This document shows positions 1-11,290 of a DNA stretch of 64,000 bases, one piece after another. The stretch is from assembly GCA_928212115.1 (NCBI GenBank), contig CAKMRJ010005745.1, forward strand, positions 221,270,752 through 221,334,751, read 5' to 3'. The translations under genes and the position numbers were made by a program. Source of the DNA: Lactuca virosa (taxonomy: Eukaryota > Streptophyta > Magnoliopsida > Asterales > Asteraceae). Each line of letters begins with the position of its first letter. Position 1 is the first letter of the stretch. A model generated the notes under the pieces. It did no database searches. It was not told the DNA's origin and saw only the letters and a list, made by a program, of their open reading frames with translations.

Positions 1-224
1 TCGTTTGAAATACCATCACCACTAGTTTCCGTCGTCACCATCGGAAGATATCACCGCCACTGCCACCACCGAAGAACGCCAACGAGACTAGGACTAAGAA
101 CGGATCTGTTAGTCAGAGATTGAAGCTGTTTGTGGTGAGTCGACTGAGGATTCCGACGAGTGTTAGTCAAAGATCAAGTCTTCCAACGGACCTGAACGAG
201 TGAAAAGACTAGAGCATCACCATC

Positions 225-1682
225 CCTTTGCTTCAAACTCCATATGTTGCTAAAATTCCTTCTTCTCCACCCCAATTTCTTGGATCTGCTTCATCACCGC
301 CATCGTTTCTTCATGGCTTCTTTTTCTGAGAACCTCCGTCAACGCTCTCAACAAATCTTCAAGATCGAAGTTATAACCACTTCCATCACGAAATTGGAGT
401 CATAAGCTAGTGAGGTTAACATCGGGAACGACGCTTGAGAAGGAATTGAAGAGAGATCTATGAGTTATTTGAGGGGAAAGAGGAAGACGAATGCTACCAG
501 AGAAGTTATTGTGTCCAAAGTAGATAGATTGAAGAGAATGAATAGATGTAATATTAGAAGGAAGATTCCCAGTGAGAAAACTAGATCGGAGGTTGAGGAT
601 TTTGAGTGCGTCTAGTTTTCCGATGGTATTTGTTGGAGTCTTCCGATAGGGATGAGAATTTGGCCCGAAAACCTGAACCGAACCGAACCGAATTAGCAAT
701 TTGCGGTTTTCGGGTATCTATATAAGGCTTATTCGGTTTTCGGGTTATTCGGTCCGAGTTACCCGAATAAGGGCTTATTCGGTCCAAAAGGACCGAACCA
801 AATATGAAAAGTCACATTTTTTTCCTAACACGATTGCTTATTCGGTCTTCTTTTCTATCAATCGGTACCCAACAAAACTCACGTAATACACCAAAAAAAT
901 CAACGAAATCGAATTCGATCATCTGTATTACATCAAATTGACAGTAGCATATTACACCAAATCGACGAGTCGACGACATTACTCTTTGATCGATTGAGGT
1001 TTTTCTCATCCTTGCGACATTATTCTTTGATCGACAGATGCGGCTGCTGCCCTTGCGACTTGCGATAACCTGGACTCATTGATCGATCATCACTAGTTCA
1101 AAGTTCAAACTTCAAAGTCCATTCACGTTATGAAGAAAAAAGTCGGCGCTTGCGTCTAGAAAAAATAATCGTCTCCTCATCCTTGTTTTCTAGTTTCTAG
1201 TGTGATCAAACTCCATTCAAGTCCTGAAAAATTAGGTTCCAAATCAAGAAACTCAAGTAAGTATTTGTATCTTAATCTACCACTCAATCTTTCAATGTGT
1301 TATTATGTATGTTACTCATTGAAATTTGAATGTGTTAATCTACTACTCAATCTTTTAATTTGTTTCTTTAAAAGATTTGTTATGAAATCATAAGCTACAA
1401 AAGTCATACAAAATACAATTATTTCTAATCACATTCTAAATGTTATTTAGGTTATTCGGCTCATTAATCATCTTGTACATGTTATTTGGGTTATTCGGGC
1501 CGAAACCGAACCGAACCGAATAATACCCGAACCGAACCGAACCTGTATTGCTTATTTGGTTCGGTTTTCGGTTCATACAATTACCCTTATTCGGTTTTCT
1601 GTTTATTCGGGTTCGGGTCGGGTCGGTTCGGTTCGGTTCCGACCCGAATAACATCCCTATCTTCCGATGGTATTTGGTGGAG
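225..1682 (-). pseudogene. Inactive LRR receptor-like kinase (LRR-III) pseudogene
   Basis: Two pieces of one receptor-kinase family are visible on the minus strand. Positions about 400-640 encode LRR sequence beginning NTIGKLDALKILNLRS, with LTGNLPSNI and HNNFSGSI repeats, closely resembling the probable inactive receptor kinases of the At5g58300/LRR-III type. Immediately downstream, about 399-225 encodes YNFDLEDLLRALTEVL and then GVEKKEF followed by a stop, matching the juxtamembrane/start of the kinase domain in the same family. The transmembrane part and most LRRs that should lie between are missing, and frames shift, so this is a decayed, internally deleted copy. Upstream coding homology stops at an SPPNTIG stretch around 1662-1682. 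A hAT element (647-1659) splits it. Functional receptors of this family sit in the plasma membrane; this copy cannot make one. Confidence 0.8.
647..1659. mobile_element. Non-autonomous hAT element with 8 bp TSD
   Basis: The ends are an 8 bp terminal inverted repeat, TAGGGATG at 647-654 and CATCCCTA at 1652-1659. They are flanked by the perfect 8 bp duplication TCTTCCGA (639-646 and 1660-1667), the hallmark of hAT transposition. Subterminal regions are packed with copies of CCGAACCGAA in inverted orientation at the two ends (about 670-790 and 1500-1640), typical of clustered transposase-binding repeats. No transposase ORF is seen in the 1,013 bp, so it must have been moved in trans. It lies in the LRR kinase pseudogene. 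Confidence 0.9.
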
Positions 1683-2311
1683 AAAAAAAAAACTTATTTT
1701 AGACCACCGGTGCAAGCCCAAAACTTTTTAGACTAAAGTTTGAATTTTTGACAATCCACTAGGATCAAATTTGCAATTTTGTCTTTAAACTTTATAAATT
1801 TAGATCAACTAAAGATGCACTTAGGTGTTCCAAATTATTTTACAAAGAATGGATTCTAAGATTAGGGTTTATCAACATGATTTTATTTAACACATAATAA
1901 ATTTCTTTACTTATAGAAACAAGCTATTTTAATCTTGCAACAAATAATAAAAAACCAACTCAGCTCAATTGCTTCCACTTATCACTAAAAAATGCTGGAA
2001 CCCAAACATCGTGTCTAACATGATTTCAACTAAAATGAACTCCATCCAACTGAAAACAAAACATGTCGCCTACGCCAGAATCCACAAGCCAAACACTCTA
2101 AAGATACAATGCTAAATGCTATAAATAATAATTTTAAAAAAAAACATCTAGAAATGAAATGCAAAATCCACATCCAAAACTAAATGTCTTGCATGATTTA
2201 TAAAACCAAAACACTTGAAACAAAATACATGTCATGAATAACTCAACAAAACTGTCAGGGTCTAATACAATAAGAGTAAATGAAAGACCTCAACATTGAT
2301 GAACCTTCTAC
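1683..2311. other. Intergenic, 3' flank of RPL37A
   Basis: AT-rich sequence without a recognisable gene or repeat. The part nearest 2311 must contain the 3' UTR and polyadenylation site of the minus-strand ribosomal protein gene. I do not see a clear element boundary here. Confidence 0.5.
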
Positions 2312-3754
2312 TTAACTCTCAGTTTGCTCCCTCAGCCTTCGAATTGTGCTCCTAACTGTAACAGCACTTGCAGTACTATTATCATTCATAAACAAAAAAC
2401 AAAACTATCAGTAAATTAAAAACATTAAAATATAAAACACAGAAACAAAAAAATTAAAATTATTACTTCAATGTGTATGCACCCCCTGCTTTCACTTTCC
2501 CACAATCCTTGCAACCCCAGATTCCAACTGCCTTTCTCTTCACTGCATACTGTTTCAACATTTCAAAACAAATACAAATTATTTTCACATAAACAACAAA
2601 CATTTTGCAAAAAATACAAATTATTATAAAAATCCAAAAGTAGATGATTTACCTTCCCACAAAACTCACAGAAATACTTGCTGTGCTGGCTGACCTCCAT
2701 TTTCTTGATCTGTTTACGCAGACTAGCACCATAACGAGTACCTGAAAAGCAAAATAAAATAAAAAACAATATTTAAGTAAAACATTTTCATTTTGTTGTA
2801 GTTTAAAAACAAAAAGATTTTTATGGATAATTTGTATCATATTAAGAGCTTTGTAGCAAAAACATGATACTTACCATACTTTCCGACAATGCCGGCCTTC
2901 TTTGTCCTCTTTGTCTGCAAATTAAATTAAATGATGAATACAATATCAGTATTTAGTTTACAAATTTAAGTTAATTACTGATGTTATAAAGTAATGTATT
3001 TAAAAAATTTTAACAATAAAGAACAGATGCTAAGGAGGTTATAACTTTTGGTAAGAACACCTTTCATTACCAATGAAGATTTCAAAGTTTAATACTGCTT
3101 TCAGGCCTAGTGATATAAAATGTTGAATCGTTGTGACATTGATGACAGCAATATCTTCGATTTAAGGATTATAAGTTAGTATACTTGGATTGTTATCTAC
3201 AAACCTAATACTCATCAGTTGACGACTGATCCTAATACCAAAGATGTCTTTTGCGTGGTACGTATGATGTTTAAAGTGGTTGCTTGCTATAGTTTATGGA
3301 TCCAAATTTGAACAAATTTTATAAGTTTCTGAGAATAGCATTCGAAAAAAAATCCCAACTTTGGACGTGTTATGCATTCCATCCCGATTTGATTAGATAG
3401 AATTGCTAAATCAACCACATATGCTAACAATCTCAAGGTAAAACTGCCAATCTTTAGAAAGAATTGCATCATCGGAACAGCGGAAGTGATCCTTAAAGGA
3501 TAGAAAAAAAATGGAACATCAAATACTTAATTATAATTCATTAATTTGTATAAAAGCGTGTGGATTTTACAGAAGACTGTTTGGGAGTAGATGGAGTACG
3601 TGCAAATCTAAGAGAAAAACGCGAAACGCTAATAGCCATATTCTGATTCGATTGATGAACAACAAAAATTACTATGCTATAATGTTCTGAAATAGTGAAA
3701 TCAAAATAAACGATTTACTTGCTAGATAATGATGTTCAAGATAGACTATACCAT
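2312..3754 (-). CDS. RPL37A: 60S ribosomal protein L37a (eL43), five coding exons
   Basis: Spliced minus-strand gene for a 92-residue protein of the cytosolic large ribosomal subunit, a zinc-ribbon protein that binds rRNA. Coding exons (5' to 3'): 3754-3752 (ATG only), 2914-2875, 2741-2653, 2549-2467, 2375-2312; they sum to 279 nt, exactly 92 codons plus TAA. All introns are GT-AG: 837, 133, 103 and 91 bp. The protein begins MTKRTKKAGIVGKYGTRYG, carries the paired zinc-binding cysteines FCEFCGK and WGCKDCGK, and ends TIRRLREQTES, the normal length and ends of the plant family. No stops or frameshifts occur, and exon phases join cleanly (GGT across intron 2, AAT across intron 4). The start was chosen because ATG is immediately followed by a donor (GTATAG) and exon 2 continues with TKRTKKA. 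This is the only clearly intact host gene in the window. Confidence 0.96.
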
Positions 3755-3819
3755 TTCTGAAGATCGGAAGAGGAATGTTCGGAACTTGCAGAGAAATAAA
3801 GCACGGCGATAACGAACTG

Positions 3820-3922
3820 AAACCCTAAATTCTTCATTAATCACGATTTATAGTGGACGGAATCAAGCACGTATTGTGAAAACGATTGGGCTTTTCTCGT
3901 TTACGATAAATGATATTGGGCC
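3820..3922 (-). promoter_or_regulatory. RPL37A promoter: TATA box, telo-box, site II motifs
   Basis: Reading upstream of the RPL37A ATG there is a telo-box (AAACCCTAA on the plus strand at 3820-3828), a TATA-like CTATAAAT (revcomp of the stretch at 3847-3852), and two TGGGCY site II motifs (3887-3892 and 3917-3922). In plants the pairing of telo-box with site II (TCP-binding) elements is characteristic of ribosomal-protein and cell-proliferation genes. By TATA spacing the start of transcription should lie near 3815-3825, giving a 5' UTR of about 65 nt before intron 1; this is inferred, not mapped. Confidence 0.75.
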
Positions 3923-4182
3923 TAACCCAATAAGTGTGATTCTATTTAGTGTTATCTAATTATTATATTATAATTTTTTTATTTATTTTTTTTTTTTAAA
4001 TATACGTATTGAACAAGGTTAAGTTATGTATATGTTTGAAAATAATTATACTATTAATATTAAGAAATTAAGTAATCTGATTATTTTTTACGGTTATATT
4101 AACTATAAAATAATTATATTATTGATATTAACTATAGAAATAATAATAATAAAGTAAATAATCTAACTATTTTTTATGGTTT
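3923..4182. other. AT-rich intergenic sequence
   Basis: Very AT-rich sequence between the RPL37A promoter and the MULE target site. No gene or structured element seen. Confidence 0.5.
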
Positions 4183-4191
4183 TTTTAAAAA

Positions 4192-5751
4192 TGGTAAATT
4201 ACATCAATCGTCCCTCGTGCATATGCCAAAAAGCACGTTCAGTCCCTATTTTCAAAAATTAACTCAGACCGTCCCTCAGTATGTTTTTTCTTGCACGCTT
4301 AGTCCCTCAACATATAAAAAGACCATTTTACCCTTATTTATTTATTTTTTGATTTATTTTATATTTCTTTGTTATTTATTATTTTTATTGATTTTTTTAT
4401 TATAAAAATAATTGTTTACTGCCTTTAAGAAAAGAAATGGACCCTAAAACTAATCACCTTCATAACCTGTCTCTTCCCTCATTCTTCTTCATTCTGTCTC
4501 ATCTCCACCATCACCACCAACACCAATCACCGACATCACCGTCAACACCGATCGTCATCCCTTAAAGGAAAAGAAACCATAAAAAAAGAGAAATTCAATT
4601 GTTTGAAACCAAAAATCCTGCAACTTAACAAATCTACAACTTGAAACCAGAAACGATGAAGATGCGAGGGTTAATCTGCAACTTGCTACTAGGTTTTACA
4701 TGTTTAGGTCACAAGGGTCAGAGAGGGACGACTTATATACCGATGTTTTGTTTTCCTCTGTGCATTTTATTTCCAGTCGATTTGGGACCCATATCACTGG
4801 AGAAGAAAGGCAAGATGATCTAAAGTGGGGACATAGAAAGCTTATCGGAGAATAAGAAAAGGGGGAGGACAACCACACATGAGCGGCAAACCACCGCCAC
4901 TGGAACAAACCAAACCTTGTTCTCATCCATGGCTACAGAGGTAACTCAAGTGGCAATTCATAGTGCAGGTATCTCTGCTGACATAAAATTTCACCATACC
5001 AGAGGTGTTTCAGGTGAAGTGCGTGTGTGATAGCATGAATAAATTAGGGTTTAATAGATTTTTGGTGTATATAATTAGTTACAGAGGTTTGTGGTGTACT
5101 AGATGGCGGATATGGAGGAGAAGATGGTGGAGAAAGTGGTGCTTGTTAGCAGTGGAATTGGGTATACGGAAGAGCAGAAATCTGAGTATCTGGAGAAGAT
5201 TGGGCGGAATGTGGCAGAGATTTTGGTAGCGGAAAAATCAAGAGAGGGAGGAGGAAGAAGGTCGATGACGGATGTGTTAAATCAACAGTCGCCGGTGGTG
5301 ATGTTATTTTTGACATCAATAGAGCAAGGAAAGTGAGGTGGTGGTACGTGGTGGCGATCAAGCGGGTTTCCGGCGGTCGTTGTATCCCCGGTGGCCGGAT
5401 TTTAGTTTCAAATGAAAGTAAGGGACGATGAAGAAAGGGATTGAAGACTTAGGGTATTTGTTGGTAAATGGGGTGGTGGTGATAGGTTTAAATGTTTAGA
5501 AATTATTAATAAATGTAAAAATAAAGGATTAAAATTTATTTTTTGTTTTTCTTATTAATACAAAATAAACCAATAAGGGCAATATAAGTCATTTTATGTG
5601 AGGAAAAGGATGAATTGTGCAGATTTAAACTAACGAGGGATCAATCGTGCAAGTTTAAACCAAACGAGGGACGGTCCGAGTTAATTTTTAAAAATAGGGA
5701 TTGAACATGCTTTTCGGCATATGCACGAGGGATGATTGGTGTAATTTACCC
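4192..5751. mobile_element. Non-autonomous MULE (Mutator-like) with 9 bp TSD
   Basis: Terminal inverted repeats of roughly 85 bp, with a weaker match extending further, bound a 1,560 bp element: TGGTAAATTACATCAATCG at 4192 pairs with the reverse complement of the sequence ending at 5751, including the shared CCTCGTGCATATGCC and GACCGTCCCTC blocks. The flanks carry a 9 bp duplication TTTTAAAAA (4183-4191 and 5752-5760), the size made by Mutator-like elements, although it is low-complexity. No transposase is encoded. The interior has a CA-rich stretch (about 4500-4560) and an open 77-codon frame at 5103-5336 beginning MADMEEKMVEKVVLVSS that I do not recognise; it may be a captured gene fragment. 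Confidence 0.8.
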
Positions 5752-5760
5752 TTTTAAAAA

Positions 5761-6285
5761 ACAACTAGTTTAAAATTATTTTTGAAAAATAGTCATTCGG
5801 TCTAGAATGCTCATTCTTGACTCATATTCTAAAGCAGATAAACGGTTAAAATTGTCTGACCAGATAAAGTGGCCTTTTATATATTACTGTCTCGGATCTT
5901 TCTTACGAACTCATTGTTTCGGACCTCATTTCAAACTCACTATTTCATACCTTATTTCGGACTAAATCAACATCAAAGAATATATTCTTGTAGCAGTGAA
6001 AAAAATACATTTTTATGTGGGTGTGTTTCGATTCTTTGTATGATTATATGATTTTATTTGTGAATATATGTTAAAAATAAGGAATTTTTGTTTTTTGTAT
6101 AAATTATGCAATTACAAATATAAGTCATTTTCCTTCAAAATTTACTTGTTTTAAAGCTTTTATATAATTATATGTGGGTATATGTAAGTACTAGAACAAC
6201 TAAAATTATAACATAAAAAATAAATAAATAAAATATACTTTCAAACCTATTTGGAACAAGTATGGAATACGTTGAATTGATCCAG
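5761..6285. other. Intergenic, nothing recognised
   Basis: AT-rich sequence with only short chance ORFs. No element ends or gene homology seen. Confidence 0.5.
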
Positions 6286-7056
6286 TGTAATGTCCGTAAG
6301 ATAGGACTAGATGATTAAAGAATAATAGAATAATTATTCATCACGACGATAAACAAATGTTTTTTTATAGACGACCAAGCGAAAGTTGTAGGAATCGTAA
6401 AAGTGAGAACGTGCATATAGAAAACTTCTAAATCCGACTTCATATAAGAAAGTTATGATTTTTAGAGGTTTCAGCGCAACAGTACACGATATAGAACCCA
6501 AAATTAAGAACGGTCGATTGTTAGTCAGAACAATCTAAACGAGAATTGAAGATCTCGTTAATATCTATCTGTCGATATAAAGACAGTCGATAACGGATAT
6601 CGTTTGAGAGAGTTATGATTTTTATACGGACTTTATCAGTCTAATCCTATAAAAATATAACTTTAAAAATAAAGTTAAAACTATCCGATGGAGTCTAAAT
6701 GAAGGTTGTAAATCTTGTCGATAGTTATGTGTGGATATAAAAAAATGTCGAAAACGAAGCTCGTATAAAGAAGTTATAGAATTTATAAAAAAATTGTTTT
6801 GTGCGGTGTACGCTTCTAGAAGGTGGCAACGCGGACCACTGAGAAGCTGACACATGGCACAAAACGGTTGGGGAGACATAGCCTTAAGCGCGCGGCGCAC
6901 ACCTTGAAAGGCGCAGCGCGCATGATCGAAATCCAGTTATAAATAGCAGTTGCAGCCCCATTCCATTCCTTACACCTTTCCAATTTTATCTGCGATTCTT
7001 TGAGATTTTAGCTCGATTTTCCCCTAGGTTTTAGAAGTTTTTAGCGAAGCTGTAAC
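6286..7056 (+). mobile_element. Ty3/Gypsy LTR fragment
   Basis: Starts TGTAATGTCC and contains several lines that recur in the Gypsy LTR at 43,356-46,678: AAATCCGACTTCATATAAG with GAAGTTATGATTTTT-type motifs, and GTCGAAAACGAAGCTCGTAT followed by AGTTATAGAATTT. A TATA box (TTATAAATAG, 6938-6947) follows a locally GC-rich block, as in the other LTR. The right end fades near 7056, and no paired LTR, PBS or TSD is seen, so this is an old truncated or solo LTR. The left boundary is inferred from the TG start only. Confidence 0.6.
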
Positions 7057-7105
7057 GTCGCGAATAATTAATGATCTCACTTTTTGAATAATTAATGAAA
7101 ATTTA

Positions 7106-7107
<2 letters not shown>

Positions 7108-7140
<33 letters not shown>
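7108..7140. repeat. (TA)n microsatellite
   Basis: Uninterrupted TA dinucleotide run of about 33 bp. Confidence 0.9.
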
Positions 7141-7143
<3 letters not shown>

Positions 7144-8889
7144 ATAATCACATTTGTGGTAGATAATAAATCATTAAGTATAATATACATATTAATCACC
7201 GAGTTTGCCGAGTTTTACAACATTGTTCGCTTCAGTAAGGGTCGATCGGGAAGTACTCGGATTCTATAACTCGCCTCGGTAAGGGGCCGAGTACTAATCG
7301 GTCAACTCGCGAGTTTTACAACACTGGTTGCATTTGTTGGTAGATAAATATAGAAGGTCGGTACCACTGACTAACTCGAATATCTATCGTCAAATGAAAA
7401 CGTATTATATGTGACAAAATCCATACGTAGGAAACGTACATTTAAATAAACACACAACGTAAAGAAACTGGAATTTATGTCTGCACATACATAAAAATAA
7501 GTAAGTAAGTTCTTTTTAAGTTAACGTACAAAATTTAAAATAATAAAAAAAAACGTATTAGATTTGATCCGACTCATACGTAGGAAGTATACATAAAAAT
7601 AAGCACGAGAACATTAAAAAAATTACGTCAATACGTAGACCAACTCAAATTTATACCAACACATACATAAAAATAAGAAGTAAGTTTTTCTTTTTAATTT
7701 AACGAAATAAAGTTCTAAATTTACGTCAAAATTCACCTCGAATTTACACAAAGTAATTACGTAAAAATTAGTTTTTTTAAGATAACGAACAAAAGTTGTT
7801 AAGGAAAATAAATTATATATATTATTGGAATAAACATAAAAATTCTAAATGGAAATGGTGAAAATGATATTTTACAAAGTTTAAAGTCGAGGAGGTCAAA
7901 ATAACATTCTAAAAAGCAGAGAGGTGGAAATTGGCAAAGTATTTTAAAAAATAAAGGGTCAAAGTGATTTTTTTTTAAAAATATAGAGGTGGAAAGTGTC
8001 ATTAATTAAAGTAATTTTAAAAAGCAGAAGGTGAAAAATGACATTCTTGAAAGTATATGGGTTGCAACTATCGTTTGAAACATCCACCGACATTGTAAAT
8101 TAATATAGATATAATTAAACTTGATATTATTAAATGGTCAATAATAATATGCATCGCTACATTTTCAATCATATTGTCAATGTAAAATTGTCAAACTGTA
8201 TTACTCACTTCTCATTTAGAATTAATTAGGGTGATATTACCACCGTGGGAGGTGGCATAATCTATAAATTTTGTATGAGACCAGTTTTGTAATTTTTTTA
8301 AACATATAAACTGTTTTTGCGAAAAAAAATATACATAGGGGCATTTTTTGTAAATGTAGGGACTATTTTCGTATTTTATTTTCTATGAAAGGACCAAAAT
8401 CACTTTTTTAGAATTGTTATTAGGAAGGGGTATTTATGTAATTTTTTAAACATATGCATTATTTCTGTAAATATTATTTTGTAGGGACCTATTCTGTAAC
8501 TTTCAGTGACCGTTATTTTTTTATATAAGGACCAAACATGTTAATATACCAAATGTTAAATGGTGGAAAATGTCGGTGTTCAAATTTGAGGGGGTAAAAC
8601 TAACATTTTACAATGTATGCCGGTGGAAAGTGGCATTCGACAATGTAACGGGGTGGGAAGTGCGAACAAAAATTTAGGGACCGAATTTGACAACATAAAA
8701 AAGTTTTGTGGCCGAGATAATAAAGTTTTGTTGCCAAAGTTTAAGGTCATTTGTGGACATCGTCTAAAATCACAAACTTTTGCGGCCAAAATAAAAAATA
8801 TAAAACTATAATTTTTGGCTAAAGTCTAAAATAAGAAACTTTGGTAACCAAAGTCTAAAATCATAATATTATATTATTCTTAGGGACTT

Positions 8890-8980
<91 letters not shown>

Positions 8981-10622
8981 AATATTAAACTACCTTTTCG
9001 AAAATGTAGTTTCTCTTTCTAAGGTAACTAAAAGTATGTACGAAAGTGTAAAAAAATTACATCGAAATATAGACAAACTCGAATTTATACGAACAACTAC
9101 AAAAAAAATAAGTTTTTTTTCAAAAAAATTGACGACTAAATTTACGTCGAAACGTTGATTACCTCAAACTTATACAAACACATAGATAAAATAAGCGCAT
9201 AAAAATTTGTTTATTTTTAAAATAGCAAAAAATATTATTAAGAAAAAACAGATTATGTATATTACAGTGGATAAAAACAAAAATTTAGATCATAGAGAGA
9301 GTCAAAGTGATATTTATAAAGTTCAATATTTAGAGGATGAAAGTGATATTTTAAAAAGTACAAGAATGAAAACTATCATCTTACAAAGTAGAAATGTGAA
9401 AATTATCGCTGGTAAAAGTTGAAGAAGTGAAAGCTACATTTTAAAAAGTAGAGAGGTTGACAATATCATTTTTCAGTTTTCATCGAAACGTTGATTACCT
9501 CCAATTTATACCGACACATAAGCATGTGAAAAATTAGTTTTTTTTAAGTTACCAAACAAAAGTAATCAAGGAAAGTCAGATTATATATTCTACGAAGGAT
9601 AAACACGAAAGTTAATAGACAGGGTCAAAGTGATATTTTATAAGATTCAAAGTCTAGGGGCCAAAGGGAAATTTTAAAAAAATAGAGGGGTGGAAAATGT
9701 CATTTTACAAAGTAGGGGTGTGGAAATTGTCGATGATAAAAGTCAAGAGAGTCAAATTGACACTTTAAAAAGTAGATGGTAGAAAATGTAATTTTACAAA
9801 GTAAGAATGTGCAAATTGTCAATGGAAACATCCACCAATATTGCCTATTAATATATAGTTAATATTATCATCAATAAAGAACTAGACTATGATTTTATTT
9901 GTTGTGCGTTGTGGCGACAGTAGTGAATATAAGAAGTCGTGGAAGACAAGTTGCTATTTGTTGAAAATAAATGAAAAAATAGTTTATGTTTCAAGAAGTA
10001 ACTAAAAGTAAGTATGGAAACATAAAAAAATTATGTAGAAACGTTGACAAATTCGAGTTTGTATCGACACGTACATAAAAATAAGTAAGTTTTTTCAATA
10101 AACGAACGGAAGTTCTAAATTGACGTCAAAATGTGTCTATGATAAAAGTTGAGAGGGGTCAAAATGACATTTTAAAAAGCAGAGGGATGAAATGTAATTT
10201 TCCAAAATAAAGGGATGCAAATATAACGAGCGAAAGTTTATAAATTTATGTCGAAATGTTAACTACCTTTAATTTATACATACACATAAAAAAATAAGCA
10301 TGTAAAAAATTAGTTTTATTTTTAAATTAACAAACGAAAATTATTAATATTAATCTGATTATGTATAGTAGGGATAAACATGAAGTTTAAAAAATGGAGG
10401 GGATGAAACTAATATTTTATAAAGTCAAATTTGAGGGAGATGAAAGTGAGATTTTAGAAAAGTAGAGGGTGAGAGATGTTATTTTACAAAGTAAATAGGT
10501 TACAATTGTGGATGGTAAAAACGGAAAGGATCAAATGACATTTAAAAAAAATAAAAGGATAGAAAAAATTAGTTTCAAGTAAAAGGATGCAAAGGAAATG
10601 TCATTTTATAAAATAGAATAGT
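7141..10622. repeat. Decayed AT-rich dispersed-repeat field
   Basis: About 3.5 kb without coding sequence. Phrases of the form GTGGAAAATGTCATTTTACAA and AAAAAGTAGAGG, and ACATAAAAATAAGTAAGTT, recur in diverged form around 7500-8050, 9050-9850 and 9980-10,600. AAACATCCACC(A/G)A near 8072 and 9828 marks equivalent positions of two such copies. This looks like old overlapping duplicates of one non-coding transposon family; I could not find element ends. Near 7208 and 7312 the phrase CGAGTTTTACAACA is directly repeated, flanking a CTCGG-rich stretch. Confidence 0.45.
8895..8977. repeat. (TA)n microsatellite, about 41 units
   Basis: Long uninterrupted TA run inside the AT-rich field. Confidence 0.95.
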
Positions 10623-10783
10623 TCAATTTTTTTTTTTGAAAAAACAAATATCATTAAAAAGGAACCCTCGTAGCATCTAGCAAGATGTCACGAAGAGGCC
10701 AAGTATAAAAGACAATATAGAGGAAATTAACAGGTCCGGTTCAATGATTTTGAGGACCCTGTGCGAAAAAGAAATAGGCCCCT

Positions 10784-10828
<45 letters not shown>

Positions 10829-10925
10829 ATTTTATTAATAGAAATTTAAGGTAGTTTAGGCCTTTAGGGTGATATAAAAGAAGAAAAAAGAGAGAAGAAA
10901 AGGAAAAAAATGGAAACAAAGAAAA

Positions 10926-11012
10926 TGTGGTTGCCAAGAATTGAACCTCGGTCTTTCACAAAGAAAATTAGAAAAAGCAACGTCATTGGCAAAGAGAACT
11001 ACAAGTTTATTT
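10926..11012 (-). pseudogene. tRNA-like segment 1
   Basis: On the minus strand the sequence has a B-box-like GAGGTTCAATTCTTGGC (10,933-10,949) and an A-box-like TTGTAGTTCTC further upstream (near 10,995-11,004), at roughly tRNA spacing. No full cloverleaf is evident. It is probably a decayed tRNA or SINE-type head. Confidence 0.4.
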
Positions 11013-11077
11013 TGCTTACTTTTGCTTCAAATAGTAATATATAAATTAATTAATATAAAAAAAAAAGAAATGAAAAT

Positions 11078-11150
11078 GTGAGAGGATTCGAACCTTGGTC
11101 ATCTTGGAAGAGTTGTAAGGCAGGCGACTTTTCCCAGCTGAACTAAAATT
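11078..11150 (-). pseudogene. tRNA-like segment 2, Val-like anticodon arm
   Basis: Minus strand: A box TTTAGTTCAGCTGGG (11,133-11,147), CTGCCTTACAA resembling a valine tRNA anticodon arm, then B box GGTTCGAATCC (11,084-11,094) at tRNA spacing. GTGA and TCAC at the ends could pair as a short acceptor stem. The D and anticodon stems are degenerate, so a functional tRNA is unlikely. Confidence 0.5.
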
Positions 11151-11290
11151 CACTTTTGAAATGTTTTACGTAATATATTATATATTAACAAATTAAAAAT
11201 ATAATTTGGCTAAAATTCGGGCCCTATTTTTTTCGGGGCCCTGTGCGGTTGCACATCTTGCACACCCCTAGGGCCGGGCCTGGAAATTAA

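Larger units (their letters stand above)
10731..11282. mobile_element. hAT MITE with 8 bp TSD and tRNA-like interior
   Basis: The left end CAGGTCCGG and the reverse complement of the right end CAGGCCCGG are terminal inverted repeats, and further matches continue inward (ACCCTGTGCG against the revcomp of CGCACAGGG). A perfect 8 bp duplication GAAATTAA flanks it (10,723-10,730 and 11,283-11,290). At 552 bp it has no transposase. It carries an AT microsatellite (10,787-10,824) and two minus-strand tRNA-like segments. The flanks (10,623-10,722 and 11,291-11,500) join into one sequence when the element is removed; that host sequence starts with a T run and resembles a LINE 3' end read backwards, but I could not confirm this. 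Confidence 0.88.

Noticed and set aside
6622..6900. 92-codon minus-strand frame
   Set aside because: Inside the Gypsy LTR fragment, with no family resemblance.
11078..11150. Functional tRNA-Val
   Set aside because: A and B boxes are present, but the stems do not pair well enough for a working tRNA.
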